64,000 nucleotides of DNA from Cristatella mucedo (GCA_009760855.2 WPIO01000169.1:1-64000), one strand, 5' to 3'. Positions 12,581 to 41,290 are shown, numbered from the stretch's first letter. Notes: generated by a model not told the origin, from the letters alone. Numbers and translations: made by a program.

Positions 12581-13924
12581 TGGCACAAGGCATGGCTACT
12601 GGGTGCAAACAACCTCTTGATGCCATGTTAATTAAATATGGCAATCTGCTATTCTCTTATATAGACTACAGTTCTAGTTTATTGCAACTAAGCTAATACC
12701 CGTCTATGGATACTAGTCTATAGTGTTAATTCCACCCAACTCTCACTAATTTGGCTCGTGGCATAATGAGTGCCATATGAGTTAGAGCCTAATGTCCACA
12801 TCGTGCCTGAAAGCAAAATCCAAGAATTTCAAGATCTCGTCCTGCCCTCAGAGGCTACGATTAGGGGAAAATTAACTATCTCTTATTTATTTTAGGCACA
12901 GGGAATAAGGAGAACTCACTTTTCACCCAAGGAAAAAAATTTTGAATCTGTTACTTAGTACTAAGGCTCTGCATCAGGTCTTTGGTGCATTGCAACGCGT
13001 TGGCAGTAATTAGCAGATTTAAACTATTATGTCAGTATTACATCAGATACGACATTATCGATTTTTACAGTGCAGTGAATTAGCTCAATCGCTTAGTGGC
13101 ACATTAGCGCCACAGCAGGAAGGTCATTAAACCAGGCTGTGAGCTCTGCTGAAGTGTGCTGAAGGCTGCATCTGCTTATAATTATTTTTGAATAACTCAG
13201 TAGTAAATCGAAACATCATTAAGTACTAGTAACACACTAGCAGCTCATGGGACCTTTCGAAAACATGCTAACCCTTTGGTCAAGGAAAATGTTATTACAA
13301 CCTTCCCCAGTAAGGCGAGAAGGACGTCAGCTCTCTGTTATCTAACCTTTCGGTAAATTCAAGTGACCCGTGTCATTGAAGCTGTCCGAACGAAAGAACC
13401 TACCTTGCCCTGGTCGCTCAAGCTTTCGTCCAACATTTCCATAGTAATGGAATGTTACATCACAACACTAGCTGACGCTCTTGTAGACTTTGGTCCTCTC
13501 GCTAAGCACACTGTGTGCCTCGCCCAGATGGTCGACGACTTACGCTGGGCATCAAGCCAGCTAGGCCCACTAAGCAAAAGCCTGGGAAAGCAAACGCAGC
13601 GTCAAGACAGACGGTCCATTGACTAGCAACGAGGACTTCTTTAGATCGTAGAAATCAACCCTGGCAAAGATCAAGTCGTGCATCTATTAAAACATGGTCG
13701 AAAGGCAGATGCACAGTAAGAAAATCAACCAGCCATAAGCTATCTCAGTAATACACTCGCAGGTCCAGCTCCTTACGTGGATGACCCTCGAGGCAATCTT
13801 ACTAATAGCTTGCCTAGCTCTATTTCCAGCTACACAGATAAGGCCAGAGACCTTGTCGCCAAGGTGACATCCATAACCGAGCTCCTTTCCTTCGATTCGA
13901 TCATTCGATCGTGCTTCCTTTGCG
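12581..13924. other. no recognised gene
   Basis: AT-balanced DNA. A short open frame at 13363-13626 (+) just upstream of LINE remnants could be the decayed 5' part of a LINE, but no endonuclease motif is visible. Nothing else is supported. Confidence 0.3.
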
Positions 13925-13998
13925 GCTAACGTGCAGTGCCTAGAAAGCGACTGAGTTCTCTGAGGGCGCTACATCAAATGTATTATTATTAATTCCTT
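13925..13998 (+). mobile_element. LINE-A 3' tail fragment
   Basis: Contains the LINE-A 3' signature GCCTAGAAAG...GAGTTCTCTGAGGGCGCT followed by CATCAAATG and (ATT)n. This is the conserved self-complementary AGCGCC/GGGCGCT tail seen at more than eight other places in the window. Confidence 0.75.
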
Positions 13999-14001
13999 TC
14001 A

Positions 14002-15850
14002 GCACCTCAGTGTCCACATTAAGCCTTGTCACAAGTGACCTCACCTTGAAGTTCATCTCTAAGTCTAAGGAGGCTACTAGCCCTCCAGATTATATACCTA
14101 ATGTTTCGGCTCTGTGCGACTCTTGGATTCTCGGCGTTTGCTGCTGCCCTGCATGATCAACATAATAAGCATGTCCTCAGCCTCCAGTTTTGTACCTGGA
14201 CCATTAAAAAAAGCTGTAGCCAAGCCATTCATTTAGAAAGCAACACTAGGCTAGGAGAACATGAGCAACTTCCACGGAACATTTCTATTTGCGTTCATAT
14301 CACAGACACTGGAATGACTAGTGGCAAGCCAGTTAAACTTCTATATTTAAACTTCAGGGAAATCAATTTAAGTTCCAGCCAGTTTCTAAAGCTAATCACC
14401 CAACTGAGTCAACTTTGCTACCTGTGTTTAACGACCTATTCAGGAATGCAGACCTAAGTCAGTCTGCCTTTTTGCGGGATCTTTCGATAGCGTTTGATAT
14501 GCTATTGATCACCAACTCCTTCTCGAGTGCCTCTCATTTCACAAAAGCATCACTGGATTGCATTACCATGGTTTAGGTCCTATCCCAGTAGGAGAACCCC
14601 CAGCATTTATGTCGACTGGAAAAAGTCAGTGTGGGCACTTGGATGGCAACACTATTTTTAAAATTGAATGAAAATAAAACCAACAAACCGTATTTATACG
14701 ATTATAAGTCGCACTTAAGTATAAGTCACACACTGAATGTATGGACACTATTTTTTGAAAAAACAAAAACGTTTTATTCTAAAATAGTATCACTGAATAT
14801 ATAGCCCATTTTGAATTAGTATAAGTTTGTTTCAATCGTCACAGTTAGAAAGAAACTTGTCATAAGTATATCAGTATCACTGCTAACATCTTCATGGTCT
14901 TTTGCAGCATTGTCAATGTCTGAATCGTCACTTTCCTCATAGATTGCATCACCTCCAATTTCATCCAGAATGCTTGAAATTCGAAACTTTAGGGTTGACG
15001 GTCGGTTGAAGTAAAGTATAGTATAAACTTGTTAATCCCACATGAACCTGTTGAGCAGTCTAGATAGGCAGGCAAGGAATTTCTTTTTTAATTTTGTTAT
15101 GATTTGACTTGCATTGTAAAAGTCGCAGGTTTAACTTTTCAAAACAAATTGAAAAAAGTGCGACTCAAACTCGTAAAAATACATTACTAGTTATGCGAAA
15201 ACGAAGTGATACTCAGAAATAGGTAAACCTAAGCCTAAAAAATTGACTTCGCTAGCATATCTCCTGCTCCCACTCTGGATGTCCGGTTCAAAAGTGACCT
15301 TTCACTTGACGACCACATCAGCTCCACAGTCACGTCTGCGTACTTTCATAATATTGCGGAAATTCGGGCCTGCTTATAGAGGGATACCACAGCCAAATTC
15401 GTCCGAACATATGTGACATCACAGATTGTCTTTAGCAAACTCATAGCTCGCTGGTCTTTCAAGTTTATGCAATAAGACGCTTACAGTTGGTGCAAAACTC
15501 AGCAACCACACTCACTAGTCTGCAGTGAGCGTCGTGGTGGCCACATTAGATCGACGTCTCGCCGACCTCCACTGGTGCCGTACGCAGCAATGTATCGACT
15601 TCAAGGTTTGGTCACTCCCTTCATTCCCTTTCCGCAGCGTATCTATCGGAACTACATCCCAATCAGGTTAGGCACGATGCTGCAACCAGCTCTTCAGACT
15701 CAAGTTGTTTAGCTGCACCTCGAACCTGCCTCAAATCTATTGGAGACCGCGCCTTACGTTTTTATGATCTCAAAGCCTGGAGAGCTCACTTCCGACTGAA
15801 ATCACGACATTCCCTATCTTGACGACGTTTAAAATTTAGCTAAAACGCTC
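14002..15850 (+). pseudogene. LINE-A (L2-type) reverse-transcriptase remnant, split by a MITE
   Basis: Despite many stops and frameshifts, the order of LINE-A protein blocks can be followed on the + strand. It starts with the segment before the RT (TSDLTLKF...SKSKEATSP), then IINMS-like, then the AFDTIDH-like and TALQWF-like blocks (about 14480-14600), then the LKLNENKTN block at about 14665. It resumes at 15184 with the block corresponding to LLVMGKPSV, then LSLDDHISSTV and the C-terminal region to about 15850. The copy at 44590-46540 is the best reference. It is old and inactive. The interruption at 14685-15183 is a DNA transposon. Confidence 0.75.
14690..15182. mobile_element. MITE-like DNA transposon, possibly pogo/CENP-B type
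   Basis: Imperfect 25-bp terminal inverted repeats: the left end (14690-14714) begins GTATTTATACGATTATAAGT, and the right end reverse-complemented (15182-15158) begins GTATTTTTACGAGTTTGAGT. Both continue into CGCAC. It sits between two directly adjoining LINE-A codon blocks, so both borders are defined by the host LINE. On the minus strand (about 14835-14990) a short open stretch reads EIGGDAIYEESDDSDIDN, an acidic tail like those ending pogo/Jerky-type transposases. I infer an internally deleted derivative keeping the transposase C terminus. Target duplication is not clear. Confidence 0.65.
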
Positions 15851-16965
15851 CCGTTACAGCATCTGCCGAGTCGGTGCGAATAGTCATTTTTGTGATGATG
15901 CGTACTGACGCTACTGCTCATGCTATTCACAACCATATTGACACGCTCCCCTTGTAGCATATTTAAAGGTCCCAGAGAGAGATTTAGTTATATTGGGGCT
16001 CTGCATACATATCTTATTATTATTTTCTATCAATTACTTCCGATTGGCGTAACCAAATCCATCTCGATCAGGACACTGGTAGAGCACAGCATTGATAAGA
16101 GAAACTATACTCAGATGCCCAGAACTATAGCAATTGACAGAGATGATGTTATATATTCAAAGCATGCGCCGACATAACACCAGCCAACGCATAGGGGCTT
16201 AGGGCTAAGGGTTGTGCACCTGCAGGTGGCAGAGTGGAAACGTAGAATAACTCGAGACAGATAGTAAACACGCTCACTGCAGCTAATAGACATGCGTCGC
16301 AAGAGTTTATGAGTTTTAAATTTATGTAAAAGTGTTGGTACTTAAGTGCAACTCGATCGAGTATTACAACCTGGTAGCTTTCTCATCTACTACATTATGG
16401 TGCGTGGAGTAAAAAAGCGCTTTACATAAAAAAGAAGACGCTGATCATGATGACCTTCGTCTCTGCGTCGCTATTCTCACGCAAGTAATGCTCCTGCGCC
16501 TTCAGTTGGATACGGAAACAAGTCACGGGAGATTTCTTTCAAGCTGAACCTCACCTAAGCTTTATTTTTCGCTTACACCGCAGTCTTCTTTTTTGACGAT
16601 TCGAGCGTTTATTGCCTCCACAATAGAGCTCAGCTTAGGATAGGATGCCATTAAAAAAGAAGGGGAGAGCCGACGTCACATCCTCCGACTCGTAGTCTTG
16701 ACTCACTTATCGATCTATCTCGTAGTAGCCATCGCATCGGGCTGCGTTTCATCGATAGGATGAGTACCCTGCATGAGCCAACAGCAACGACCTAAGCAGA
16801 CGAATATGAATAAACCGCCATAAGTACCCAGCTGTGCTCGTGATGGGTTCGTTTGCACGAGAAGATTAAAAATCTTTAGGACTATCCAGGCCGTCTGTGC
16901 ACGGACGTTCTGTGGAGCTCGTCTCAGCTTTCTACTCATGCAATAGAAGGCAATCGTACTAACGA
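15851..16965. other. no recognised gene
   Basis: Ordinary-composition DNA without recognisable coding, repeat or RNA signals. Short open frames have no family resemblance. Confidence 0.3.
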
Positions 16966-17115
16966 ATTCATATAAATATAATTCATTTGTATAGCGCCCC
17001 AAGAGAACTTTATTTTAATTCTGGCGCTTCACATATACCACGGGGCACGAGCCCACGATCTGGCCAGACCTTGGTCAAGGCGAGCACCTTAACCACTGGG
17101 CCAAACCAGCTCGGC
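16966..17115 (-). mobile_element. SINE-A copy (tRNA-derived)
   Basis: Read on the minus strand it starts GCCGAGCTGG. It has a pol III A-box-like stretch (GGCCCAGTGGTTAAGG), a B-box-like GGGCTCGTGCCC (consensus GGGCTCGAGCCC in other copies), then GTGAAGCGCC..., TAAAGTTCTCTTGGGGCGCT and ATACAAATGAATTATA. The 5' part is tRNA-like. The 3' part matches the LINE-A tail. Confidence 0.8.
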
Positions 17116-17305
17116 GAATACAACATTTGCACAGCACCTCTAGGAGAACTAAATCTTTTTTTAGGCACTTACCTTGGCTGAAAAGGGAGAGAGTCGATTT
17201 GTTAGTTATTGCATTCATAATTTTAGCTAGAGTTTTAACCTTCCTTATCTCTACAGGACCTTGTATGCTGCGCCATAAGGCTTTTTGAAAATAATCCTAC
17301 ACAGC
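17116..17305. other. no recognised gene
   Basis: Short spacer between a SINE and a TA microsatellite; nothing recognised. Confidence 0.3.
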
Positions 17306-17308
17306 CTT

Positions 17309-17310
<2 letters not shown>

Positions 17311-17349
<39 letters not shown>

Positions 17350-17364
17350 ATATATATATATATA
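17311..17364. repeat. (TA)n microsatellite
   Basis: Uninterrupted TA at 17311-17341, then TGTATG and further TA. The region from here to 18045 shows no recognisable gene or element. Confidence 0.9.
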
Positions 17365-18045
17365 CATGTATAAGAAAAAACAAAGTAATTTGCGCAATGT
17401 CCATGCAGAGCGACGGCCTAAATATAAATAATAAAGTTTGTTACCGAGTCGCACCTTGTCAACTAAAGAAACAAACACTAACACTAAAGAAACTGAGCCA
17501 ATCGAGCCGAGGTTCGCACCGACTCAAGAAGGACATGTGACTGGACAGATTTCCTGACGCCGGTGTCGAGTTTATATTGAGGTACTTGTGACAGCTGGAG
17601 ATCCAGCTGAAATGTAATCAATGCTGACGCTGGTGATTTGTCATCGAGCACAGAGCGCCGAGAAGACGATCACGGACGGCCTGGACATGTAGCCACGTTT
17701 GTGGTGAATCAGCGGTGTTCGCAGCACAATTGTTGGTAGCACGCTTCTCCCCAAAGCCATTTTAAACCTCGGAAAACTGTCTTCAAACTTAGCACCATAA
17801 TTTCATAGTAGGGAAAATGTTCGTTTTCGACCGAGTAATAAGAAAACTTCACGTTATGTCAAGCTCCGCACCAAGGTAAGGCATGTGCATGGCGATGCTT
17901 AGTGCATCCCCAATCAAAAACCGAGCTGCATTCTAAAATAGGTGAGATGCTGCCAAGTGCTTCAAATAGTTTCACACAATGGTTCTTGTGCCAGAAAATG
18001 GCTGCGAGCGAGTTTAGATGCAACTTCGTTGAATGCCATCGACAT

Positions 18046-18127
18046 AGCTTTATATATATATAATTTTTGGAATAGTATAGATAATATATAATAGTTTATT
18101 ATATAATATATATATAGTATATACTAG

Positions 18128-18215
<88 letters not shown>

Positions 18216-18235
18216 TATATACATACATAGTTTTT
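18046..18235. repeat. AT-rich microsatellite cluster
   Basis: Runs of TATATA broken by TAATTTT, TAGTATA and AAATATA. The longest pure run is at about 18133-18175. Confidence 0.9.
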
Positions 18236-18867
18236 AGAAGCTGCTTTGTCTCAGTCCGTTAGAACGGGATAGGAAGCAAGCTTGCTTCCATGACCATGAC
18301 CTTGCTTCCAGACCCATGTTCAATTTACTAAACCCGCAGCTAAACTAAAACTAAAAAAAGCTAAAAAAAAACTAAAAATAAAACTAACTAAAACTAAACT
18401 AAGACTAAACCGTCACCTGTTGCCGGCTATGTGGCAAAAGACATGAGGCGCTATTGGCACGACTAACCATACTTAACTTCAATGCTCACCATCCTCACAA
18501 GTAAAGTGCACTGCAACTTCAAACGCGCCTGCAATACGGATTTACATTGGATTCTTCTTAACAGGTCTAGTTAGGGCCTTATATTCCATTGCTGGACCTA
18601 CATGCTCAGCACACAGTTACACTCTCATAACTTCTTAAACCAGCCTGACGTTGCAAGTTCAAGTTGAGGCATACTCGCTAATCTAAAAAGCTATGCTTTT
18701 TTAGTGATGAAATGACGCTCGTCTGCTTTCTCTTTCCTGATACGCTGACTCATAGTAGCCAGTGGCATTGCAGGAAGCTGCTCTTGAGGTGCGATGCCTC
18801 CTCAGTAATCAACACACGCACCGTCAGTCTGAAGCTCACCTCGACAGCTTCGGTCACTGTCTGCAAC
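18236..18867. other. no recognised gene
   Basis: Includes a short (AACTAAA)n-like purine stretch at about 18342-18412. Otherwise no recognisable signal. Confidence 0.3.
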
Positions 18868-19023
18868 GTATATAATTCATTTGTATAGCGCCCCCAAAAG
18901 TACCTAATCTCTATTCGGGCGCTTCACATATGCCTCGGGGCTCAAGCCCACGACCTCGGCCACACCTTGGTCGGGGGGGGGGCGGCGCGAGCACCTTAAC
19001 CGCTGGACCAAACCTTGGTCGGC
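18868..19023 (-). mobile_element. SINE-A copy (tRNA-derived)
   Basis: On the minus strand: AAGGTTTGGTCCAGCGGTTA, GAGGTCGTGGGCTTGAGCCC, CATATGTGAAGCGCC, and the LINE-like tail ending GGGCGCTATACAAATGAATT. The 5' terminal bases differ from the usual GCCGAGCTGG, and a run of nine G/C pairs interrupts the tRNA-like part. Confidence 0.8.
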
Positions 19024-20214
19024 ACGTCGGCACCGCTTAATTCTCAGCTAAAGACACGCGACGCCCTTCACCCTCAGTTTTCCTTTCGATCCAGGAGATC
19101 CATTGTACTCGCACTCGCGCGCTTCGCCTATCATCTTTGCACGACTCTTCGCATATTGTCGCTATCCAGAGATCCTAAAAATCGATGGCTCTGCGGGTGC
19201 GAGGGGGAGGGGTCTTTCTATGTGCTTTAACGTGCATGCTAGCCGAAGCAGGATACTTGTTTACTTTTGCACGCCTGCTAAAGCAGGCGAAACGGCGGTA
19301 GCGTTGCACATCGGCAGGCCTTGGTCATTTAATTTTGTGCAGGGCGTTGTAAAGTTCCGGATGGACTTTTAGTTCTCTCGGAGTGCTATGTGAGCGACCT
19401 GTTATTACTATTATAATTTGTATTACTAATTGAACACCATTCTTATGCGCTGCTGCTGGCTTTGCAATGGCGTTGTCCTGGCACATTGGGCCTTAAGCAC
19501 ATTTACGTGTCCACCGTGGGGCGCCGTGGCACCGGCAGCTTCAATCGCAGAGTGGCCTCGCTGCTTTACGGCTGATGTATGCGGTAAACTACTGCATTGC
19601 TTCCCATCTGCATATGAGGTTAAAGCCGCGTGAACAGATGCAGGTGCATCCTGCAGGATCTGTTCGAATCGCACAGTTGATTCTTATAGCCATTCGGCAG
19701 AGGGAACTTTAAGAAAACAGATGAAACTTACGTAAAAATCACCAACACTAGACATTGCACTGCGCAATTACTATTTGCACGACCCTTCGAGGTAGGAAAA
19801 TATCCAAAATGCATTGCATGGATAACACATGCTGGCTAATAGCCTGTCAAGAAGTTGGCTCTAGAGTGTCATCGACCGTTCCAATCGCAGAGACTAAGTC
19901 GTTGCAAAATCATTAACATCCGACAGTGCGAAATAAATATAGCACGGAAATGCTAATGTTCTGCTTTTATTGTTTGATTGCGGCTTGTAATTAATTTGAT
20001 CCGGGGTTTCATTTTATTGTAGGCGGCACGCAGCTGTGCTTCTGTGCTTCAATCTATTCATTTCTTCCAAAATTTCGAACTCTCTTAGATCCCTTGCATT
20101 ACGAAACTGCTGGCACTCACACTGGAATGGCAGAGAATTTTTCCCGATCGCATTGCCATAAAATAAGCTTAATATTTATTGACCTAAACCTAGTGTTACT
20201 CGGAAATTAAAAGC
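19024..20214. other. no recognised gene
   Basis: Several sub-100-codon open frames overlap on both strands; none has a family resemblance or a good splice context. Confidence 0.3.
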
Positions 20215-20640
20215 CCAGTTCCCAAAATGGACTAGAGCCAGTACATCTACTGTAGCTGCTGAAATCTCGGTCTCGTTCCAAAGTGACCTTTTGCTATTAC
20301 CAATAGATGATGATATCAGCTCCAGAGGCAAGTCTTCCAACTTTCTGCTAAGCTATGAAAAACTTTAAGCATACTTCAAAAAGGATACCACAGCTAAGTT
20401 GGTCCATGATTTCGTGTCCTCCTGACGAGACTTTGGCGAAAGCAACTCAGTACCCGCAAATCTTCTTGCCGGTTCAGTGCAGGTGCGTGCAATTGATGCA
20501 GAAGATATGCTCGATAGTCGTGAAATTTGCAAGTGTTACACTGCATCACTTCTCATCAATCGTTCAGAAGACAGATTTTAGAGTCAGTCATCTAATTCGA
20601 TCCCTGTCCTAGAATAGGGACTGCCTACAGCGATGGCTCG
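20215..20640 (+). pseudogene. LINE-A fragment, degenerate
   Basis: Nucleotide-level match, in order, to the LINE-A segment encoding SARNLGVMFQSDLSL-DHISS and the following ACL-TT-KLVH-FVTS block, with numerous indels. Truncated at both ends. Confidence 0.65.
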
Positions 20641-20680
20641 CAAGGAGCACCTCGACATAGTTCACACTGTTCACACAAAG

Positions 20681-20683
<3 letters not shown>

Positions 20684-20716
<33 letters not shown>
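20684..20716. repeat. (CT)n microsatellite
   Basis: Uninterrupted CT of about 33 bp. Followed to 21060 by DNA with no recognised feature. Confidence 0.9.
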
Positions 20717-20959
20717 AAAATGTATATGAACAGAATTGCTGCGAATTTTCGCAGCAATCAAAAGAAGTTTTGAAGAACTCTATATATTTGAAGCATTGAG
20801 TTTAAATATCTTGAGCATGCAGAGTGATGCCAAGCAGACTATGTGCTATCGTTAGCAATCAGAGGATGTAACTTTGGGTAACCTATATTCCTTTGCAATC
20901 TGTCGCTATATCCGTCCAGCTCTCAAGATCAGTCAGTCCATCAGTTCTATTAAATTGCC

Positions 20960-22426
20960 GTGAAGACTCGCTCACTCACATCCTTTCATCGACCGATGAA
21001 GCTGCTGCGACAAATGCTTCTGCTGCGACAAAAGAACGTGGGTGAAAACAAGACGTTTCGGCCAGTGCATTCCTTTTGGGGGGGGGGGCGGGGGGGGGGG
21101 GGGAGCAGAGGGCTGCGAGGTATTGCAAGAAAGCGAAGCTATTCCGGACGCGTCATGCCGAAGAGCGAAGCTACTACCACAAAGGAGATGCTGAAGAGGC
21201 CGAGTCTCTGCTGCTGCTGCTGCTGGCCATCTCGCTGCAGCGTCTGAGTGGACCGCAGTCCCCTGCCGCCGCCGAAATAACGGCCCTAAGGCACCTTATG
21301 TCGCACCATCATTGCGTCCGCCCTAACGCGCGAGCGTACGCCTCTGCCAAGGTCACATAACATCACGTGCCAAGGTCACGAAGCTGGCACCGAGCATTTC
21401 GCGCGGGCCTGCGTAAGAGCGAGCGCCGGGCGACGCAGACGCGACTCGTTTCGCGGCAAACGCCCGAGGCGGTTGCCGTTGCTGCCCAGCGGAAGCTGCC
21501 GGCGCACGCCAAGTACGATAAAGACAAGTACGACAAGTACGATACGCCGGCAGTAGGCTTATCGCAAGAGTAACGACCATGCATAGTCAGTCATCCGGGC
21601 GCCGCCCCCCCCCCCCGGAGCACGAGTGAGTGGGTGGGCGCGGGTCATGAGCGAGGCAGCCAGCAGCAGGTGCTGCTCGCAGCCTCGCAGCCGAGCGGCG
21701 CTTCGCGTCGAAACCATTCGCGCCGTCGTTCATCATTCAGAAACTTGTCCGTATGTACCTCGGAGGTGAGTGCTTGTGGGATCGATCCGCCCAAGAGCGA
21801 GACAGATGTTGGAGCAGCTGTGCCTGTCCAGCGCTCGGCAGCCATACATGCCGCCGCGTCTGGCCGCTAATCCGCGCGAGTAGCGAGCGAGCACGCACGC
21901 ACGCACGCACGCACGCCCAAGCGTGTGCGGGTCTCATGCAGGCAATCGCCCTGCTTGGAATGCATGACATTTCAAGTACATCTGGCTTCTTAAGCATAGC
22001 TAAGCTAGCGGCTGCCGATATTTCGCCGCCCGTTCAGTTCGGCTCAGGCAGCCCAATGTATCTATCGGGAAAGCCGAGGACGATTGTTCTTAGCAGAAAG
22101 TTCTATCCTCGGCTGTAGCGGCAGATCGTGAACCAACTATTTCCATTAACCGCAGCTCACGCCTTCACTAGGAGATTAAGATTCATCTCAAGGTCAACTA
22201 GTTCCGTTACCAATAGAATTTGCTTGCACAATAGCAATAATAGTTACAATATTTTCGTAGCCCTCTAATGGAAGTCAAACTCTTTAGAGTTCTTCACACA
22301 CGCCTCGGTGCTGCGTTTCACAAGTAATTGTGAGTGCGACTATAGCAACAGATAGCAAAACTTTGTCCAAGAGAACCCCAAATCTGACTAGTTGTAGTTT
22401 TCAAAACAGCACGTTCTTAATCAGCG
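20960..22426. other. CpG-rich unassigned region
   Basis: Contains a poly-G/poly-C tract (about 21079-21105), a (CTG)5-like run near 21213, a poly-C run at 21606 and an (ACGC)n run at about 21892-21917. Many overlapping open frames are explained by high GC. No conserved protein is recognised, and the high CpG content is the only common theme. Confidence 0.35.
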
Positions 22427-22590
22427 CCGAGCTGGTTCGACTCAGTATTTAAGGTGCTCGTACAATCAAGGTCTGGCCGAGGTCTTGGGCTCGAGCCCGT
22501 AGCATACGTGAACGCCTGAATAGAGATTAAATTCTCTTCGGGCGCTATACGAATGAATTATATATTTATATATCGATATATATATATATT
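22427..22590 (+). mobile_element. SINE-A copy with TA-rich tail
   Basis: Begins GCCGAGCTGG, has the B-box GGGCTCGAGCCC, the GAATAGAGATTAAATTCTCT hairpin tail, and GGGCGCTATACGAATGAATT followed by a TATATA run. The A-box area is diverged (GACTCAGTATTTAAGG). Confidence 0.8.
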
Positions 22591-23734
22591 TTCTCTATCC
22601 CACTCTCTTTCTCTTTGTCTCTTTCCTTCTCTGTTTCTCATTGTCTTTATCTCCCTGCTCATGGCTCGCTCACACTTCCTCTCCGTCCCGCTCAAACTCA
22701 TTATCATCAAGGGACTACGATAGACGTCGGCGAAGAATCCTTTGAAGTACGCCCTGTTAAGTTTCCAAAATGCCGATTTCAAGTCCCCTAAAGAAGCTGC
22801 TGCACAGCTGACGAGCGCCTCTCAGCCCGCCCCAAGCGGCTGCCTCGTTTTTAGGCAAAGCTGGCCAGACCCTCTGCATTTTGGCGGCACAACAGGTGGC
22901 AAGCAACTTGAAGAAGGCTATGCTCGATGGGCTTCCCAGATGCTCCCATTGCCCCAATCCTATTCTCCGGAATCTCTGCTAAACCCCTCGCCCCCCCCCG
23001 GCAACGGCCGGCCATCTGCGGCCGCCGTCAGAGGCCGGCGTATCTTTTTGCTCACCTGCAGTGGCCCTTTGTTTGCCGGTTATGCTTGCGCGTCCGACAG
23101 CGTTCGATCGACTCGGCCAGCCGTGCCGCCGTTCGACCGTCGTCGTCGTGGTGGCATCGGTCCGCCTCAAGGTCGGAGGCTCCTGCTAGCAGCCGCGCTC
23201 GCACGCCGCGCGCGAGCGCAGCCGCGGTAGCCTGTGCAGAGGCAGCGAGCCACGCCCACCGACAGACGGTCGGAGCGCTGCCGGCGGGCGCGCGCGGTTC
23301 GTCGAGCGCCGGAGGCCCGGCCCGGGATCTGCGCGCGAGCCTCGCGCGCGGGCGACTGGTGCGCGCAGCCTTGCGTGCGCAGCCGCCCCTGCGCCGCCCG
23401 CCGGCTCCTCGCGCACCCCACCCCCGCGAGGCCGCCTCCCTTTTTAAGCAGGGCGAGCCGAGATACAGGCCAGCAGAGCCCTTGAAACTTGCCGCGCGAG
23501 CGCAAGTGCGAGGCGAGCGGAGAGAGGCGAAGCTCATAAGAGCCGCGCCACGCCAGCTGCGCCGCCGCCGCTCCGTTCTATCTGCTCGACGAGAGCAGGC
23601 GCTGCTGCAGCGGCAGAGGAGGACGCTTGAGTTGCGGTGGTGCTGCTGCTCGTCGTGTCGTCGTCGCTGAGCGCCGTAACTCTGTCGTCCGAGACTCGCG
23701 CGAGTGAGAGCCGGAGCGAGAGCAAGCTCTCGCC
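22591..23734 (+). promoter_or_regulatory. CpG-rich upstream region of the PAL-like gene
   Basis: From about 22950 the DNA becomes strongly GC- and CpG-rich and stays so to the start codon at 23735, as expected of an unmethylated promoter region. A TATA-like TTTTTAAG lies at 23441-23448, about 290 bp before the ATG. This is a weak indication only. The open frames through here are compositional. Confidence 0.35.
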
Positions 23735-40020
<16,286 letters not shown>

Positions 40021-40093
40021 AGAAACGGCTACGCACGCACGCACGCAGAGAGACGAGCGCGCGCGCCGGCGGGCGGCGGGGAAGACCGGCGCT

Positions 40094-40121
40094 GCAGCTG
40101 CCGCGCGTCAGCGGCAGCTGC
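40094..40121. repeat. perfect 11-bp inverted repeat, 6-bp loop
   Basis: GCAGCTGCCGC-GCGTCA-GCGGCAGCTGC, 74 bp after the stop codon of the PAL-like gene. It could sit in the 3' UTR. Confidence 0.85.
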
Positions 40122-40559
40122 TGCATACTCGTGGCGGCGGGCACGCTGCACAGCTACTGCTGCGGCAGCTGCTGCTTCTGAAGCGGCGGCGGCGGCTATG
40201 GATGAGTGAGTTCGCGTCGTAAAGAGCCACCGACCTGTCGAGACTGGCGGCCGATCGCCCTTCCTGTCGAGTGCGCTGCCGTCGCGGAGAATCTCAGACA
40301 TTGCCGGCTGTATTTTGGTTATCGCGCATTAATAATTTATGGCAAACTGACGCGTTCGTGCGAGCGCACGTGAGTTTTCCGGTGAGCATCGCTCGAGCGC
40401 AGTACTGTCGTGGTCTTTCTCGGCGGGCTCGTCGGAGACGAGTAGAGAAAGTCTCCGTGGCTCGCGAGAGAAAGCATCGAGCGCAGCGATCCCACAGCGA
40501 TTCCACTCGTCGAGCCCGCGACGGAGAGAAAGTGAGCGAAAGTGGAATCGGGAGTTCGC
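40122..40559. other. downstream flank of the PAL-like gene
   Basis: CpG-rich. No canonical AATAAA is seen close to the stop codon. Open frames are compositional. Confidence 0.3.
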
Positions 40560-41290
40560 AGCAGCACGGAAGTGGCAGCTCATGGCGGGTGGAAAGGATC
40601 GAAGCCTCGGTCTGCACCAGGAGAGTAGGCGTCGTAAAGTAAAAATCGCGGAAGTGAGTTGCACAGTCTGGGACCAGCTGAGTTTAAGCTTCTGTCGCCA
40701 AAGGGCTTTACAGAGAAGAATGGACAGCTATTTTACTGTCCACCTGAGAACAGAAGTAGGCTGAAACTAGTGCAGCAGAATGTATTAATGGTAGGTATGA
40801 AATGGTAGGTATGAAGGAGCCAAGCCGTAGCAGGATTCGTGGGTCGGCATAAGAACTCCACTCCATATCCGCTGATCAGCCGGGAGCCATCGCGGCTCAT
40901 TTAGCAAAGAAGACACATGACTGAACTTTCGGTATTTATTTTTTCACTACCCCTGCAGTCACAGTTATCGCCAGCTGCTATCGCTTAGTCTCTTTTTCGG
41001 AATCCCTACCAAAATAAGAGTTGCATCAATCCAGCTCAGACAGAAGAAGGGAGCTTGTTAAATTGATTGCAGGCGATCATGGTAGGCATTCCGTAATCTT
41101 AGACCAAGGTCAGACGTGATGGCTAGCTGTATAGGTATTCTTATTGATGAAACTTTCAAAATTTAAGCTGTTGTCAAAGACTGCACCTAAACTCTGAGCA
41201 CTAGGTACCAGTCGCGTGACAGTATCACTTAGTAGAAGAGAAAAACTTCCTAGTTCAGTCACATGTTTGGCGTGTCCAATGAGGAATAAT
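40560..41290 (-). pseudogene. LINE-B-like L2 remnant
   Basis: Plus-strand cues CACAGTCTGGGACCAGCTG and AAGCTTCTGTCGCCAAAGG mark the C-terminal block. A minus-strand piece (41110-41313) reads LGAVFDNSLNFESFINK, the L2-type segment NLGV-FD-L-F--HI. Many indels. Confidence 0.7.

Noticed and set aside
13085-13160. tRNA-like stretch (TAGCTCAATCGCTTAGTGG)
   Set aside because: An A-box-like piece is present, but no B-box at the right distance and no cloverleaf can be drawn.
16966-17115. SINE-A copies as tRNA genes
   Set aside because: They have A- and B-box-like elements but no acceptor stem pairing, and they continue into a LINE-like tail.
23052-23670. Arg/Ala-rich open frames in the CpG-rich region before the PAL-like gene
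   Set aside because: GC-driven frames on both strands; no conserved motif.
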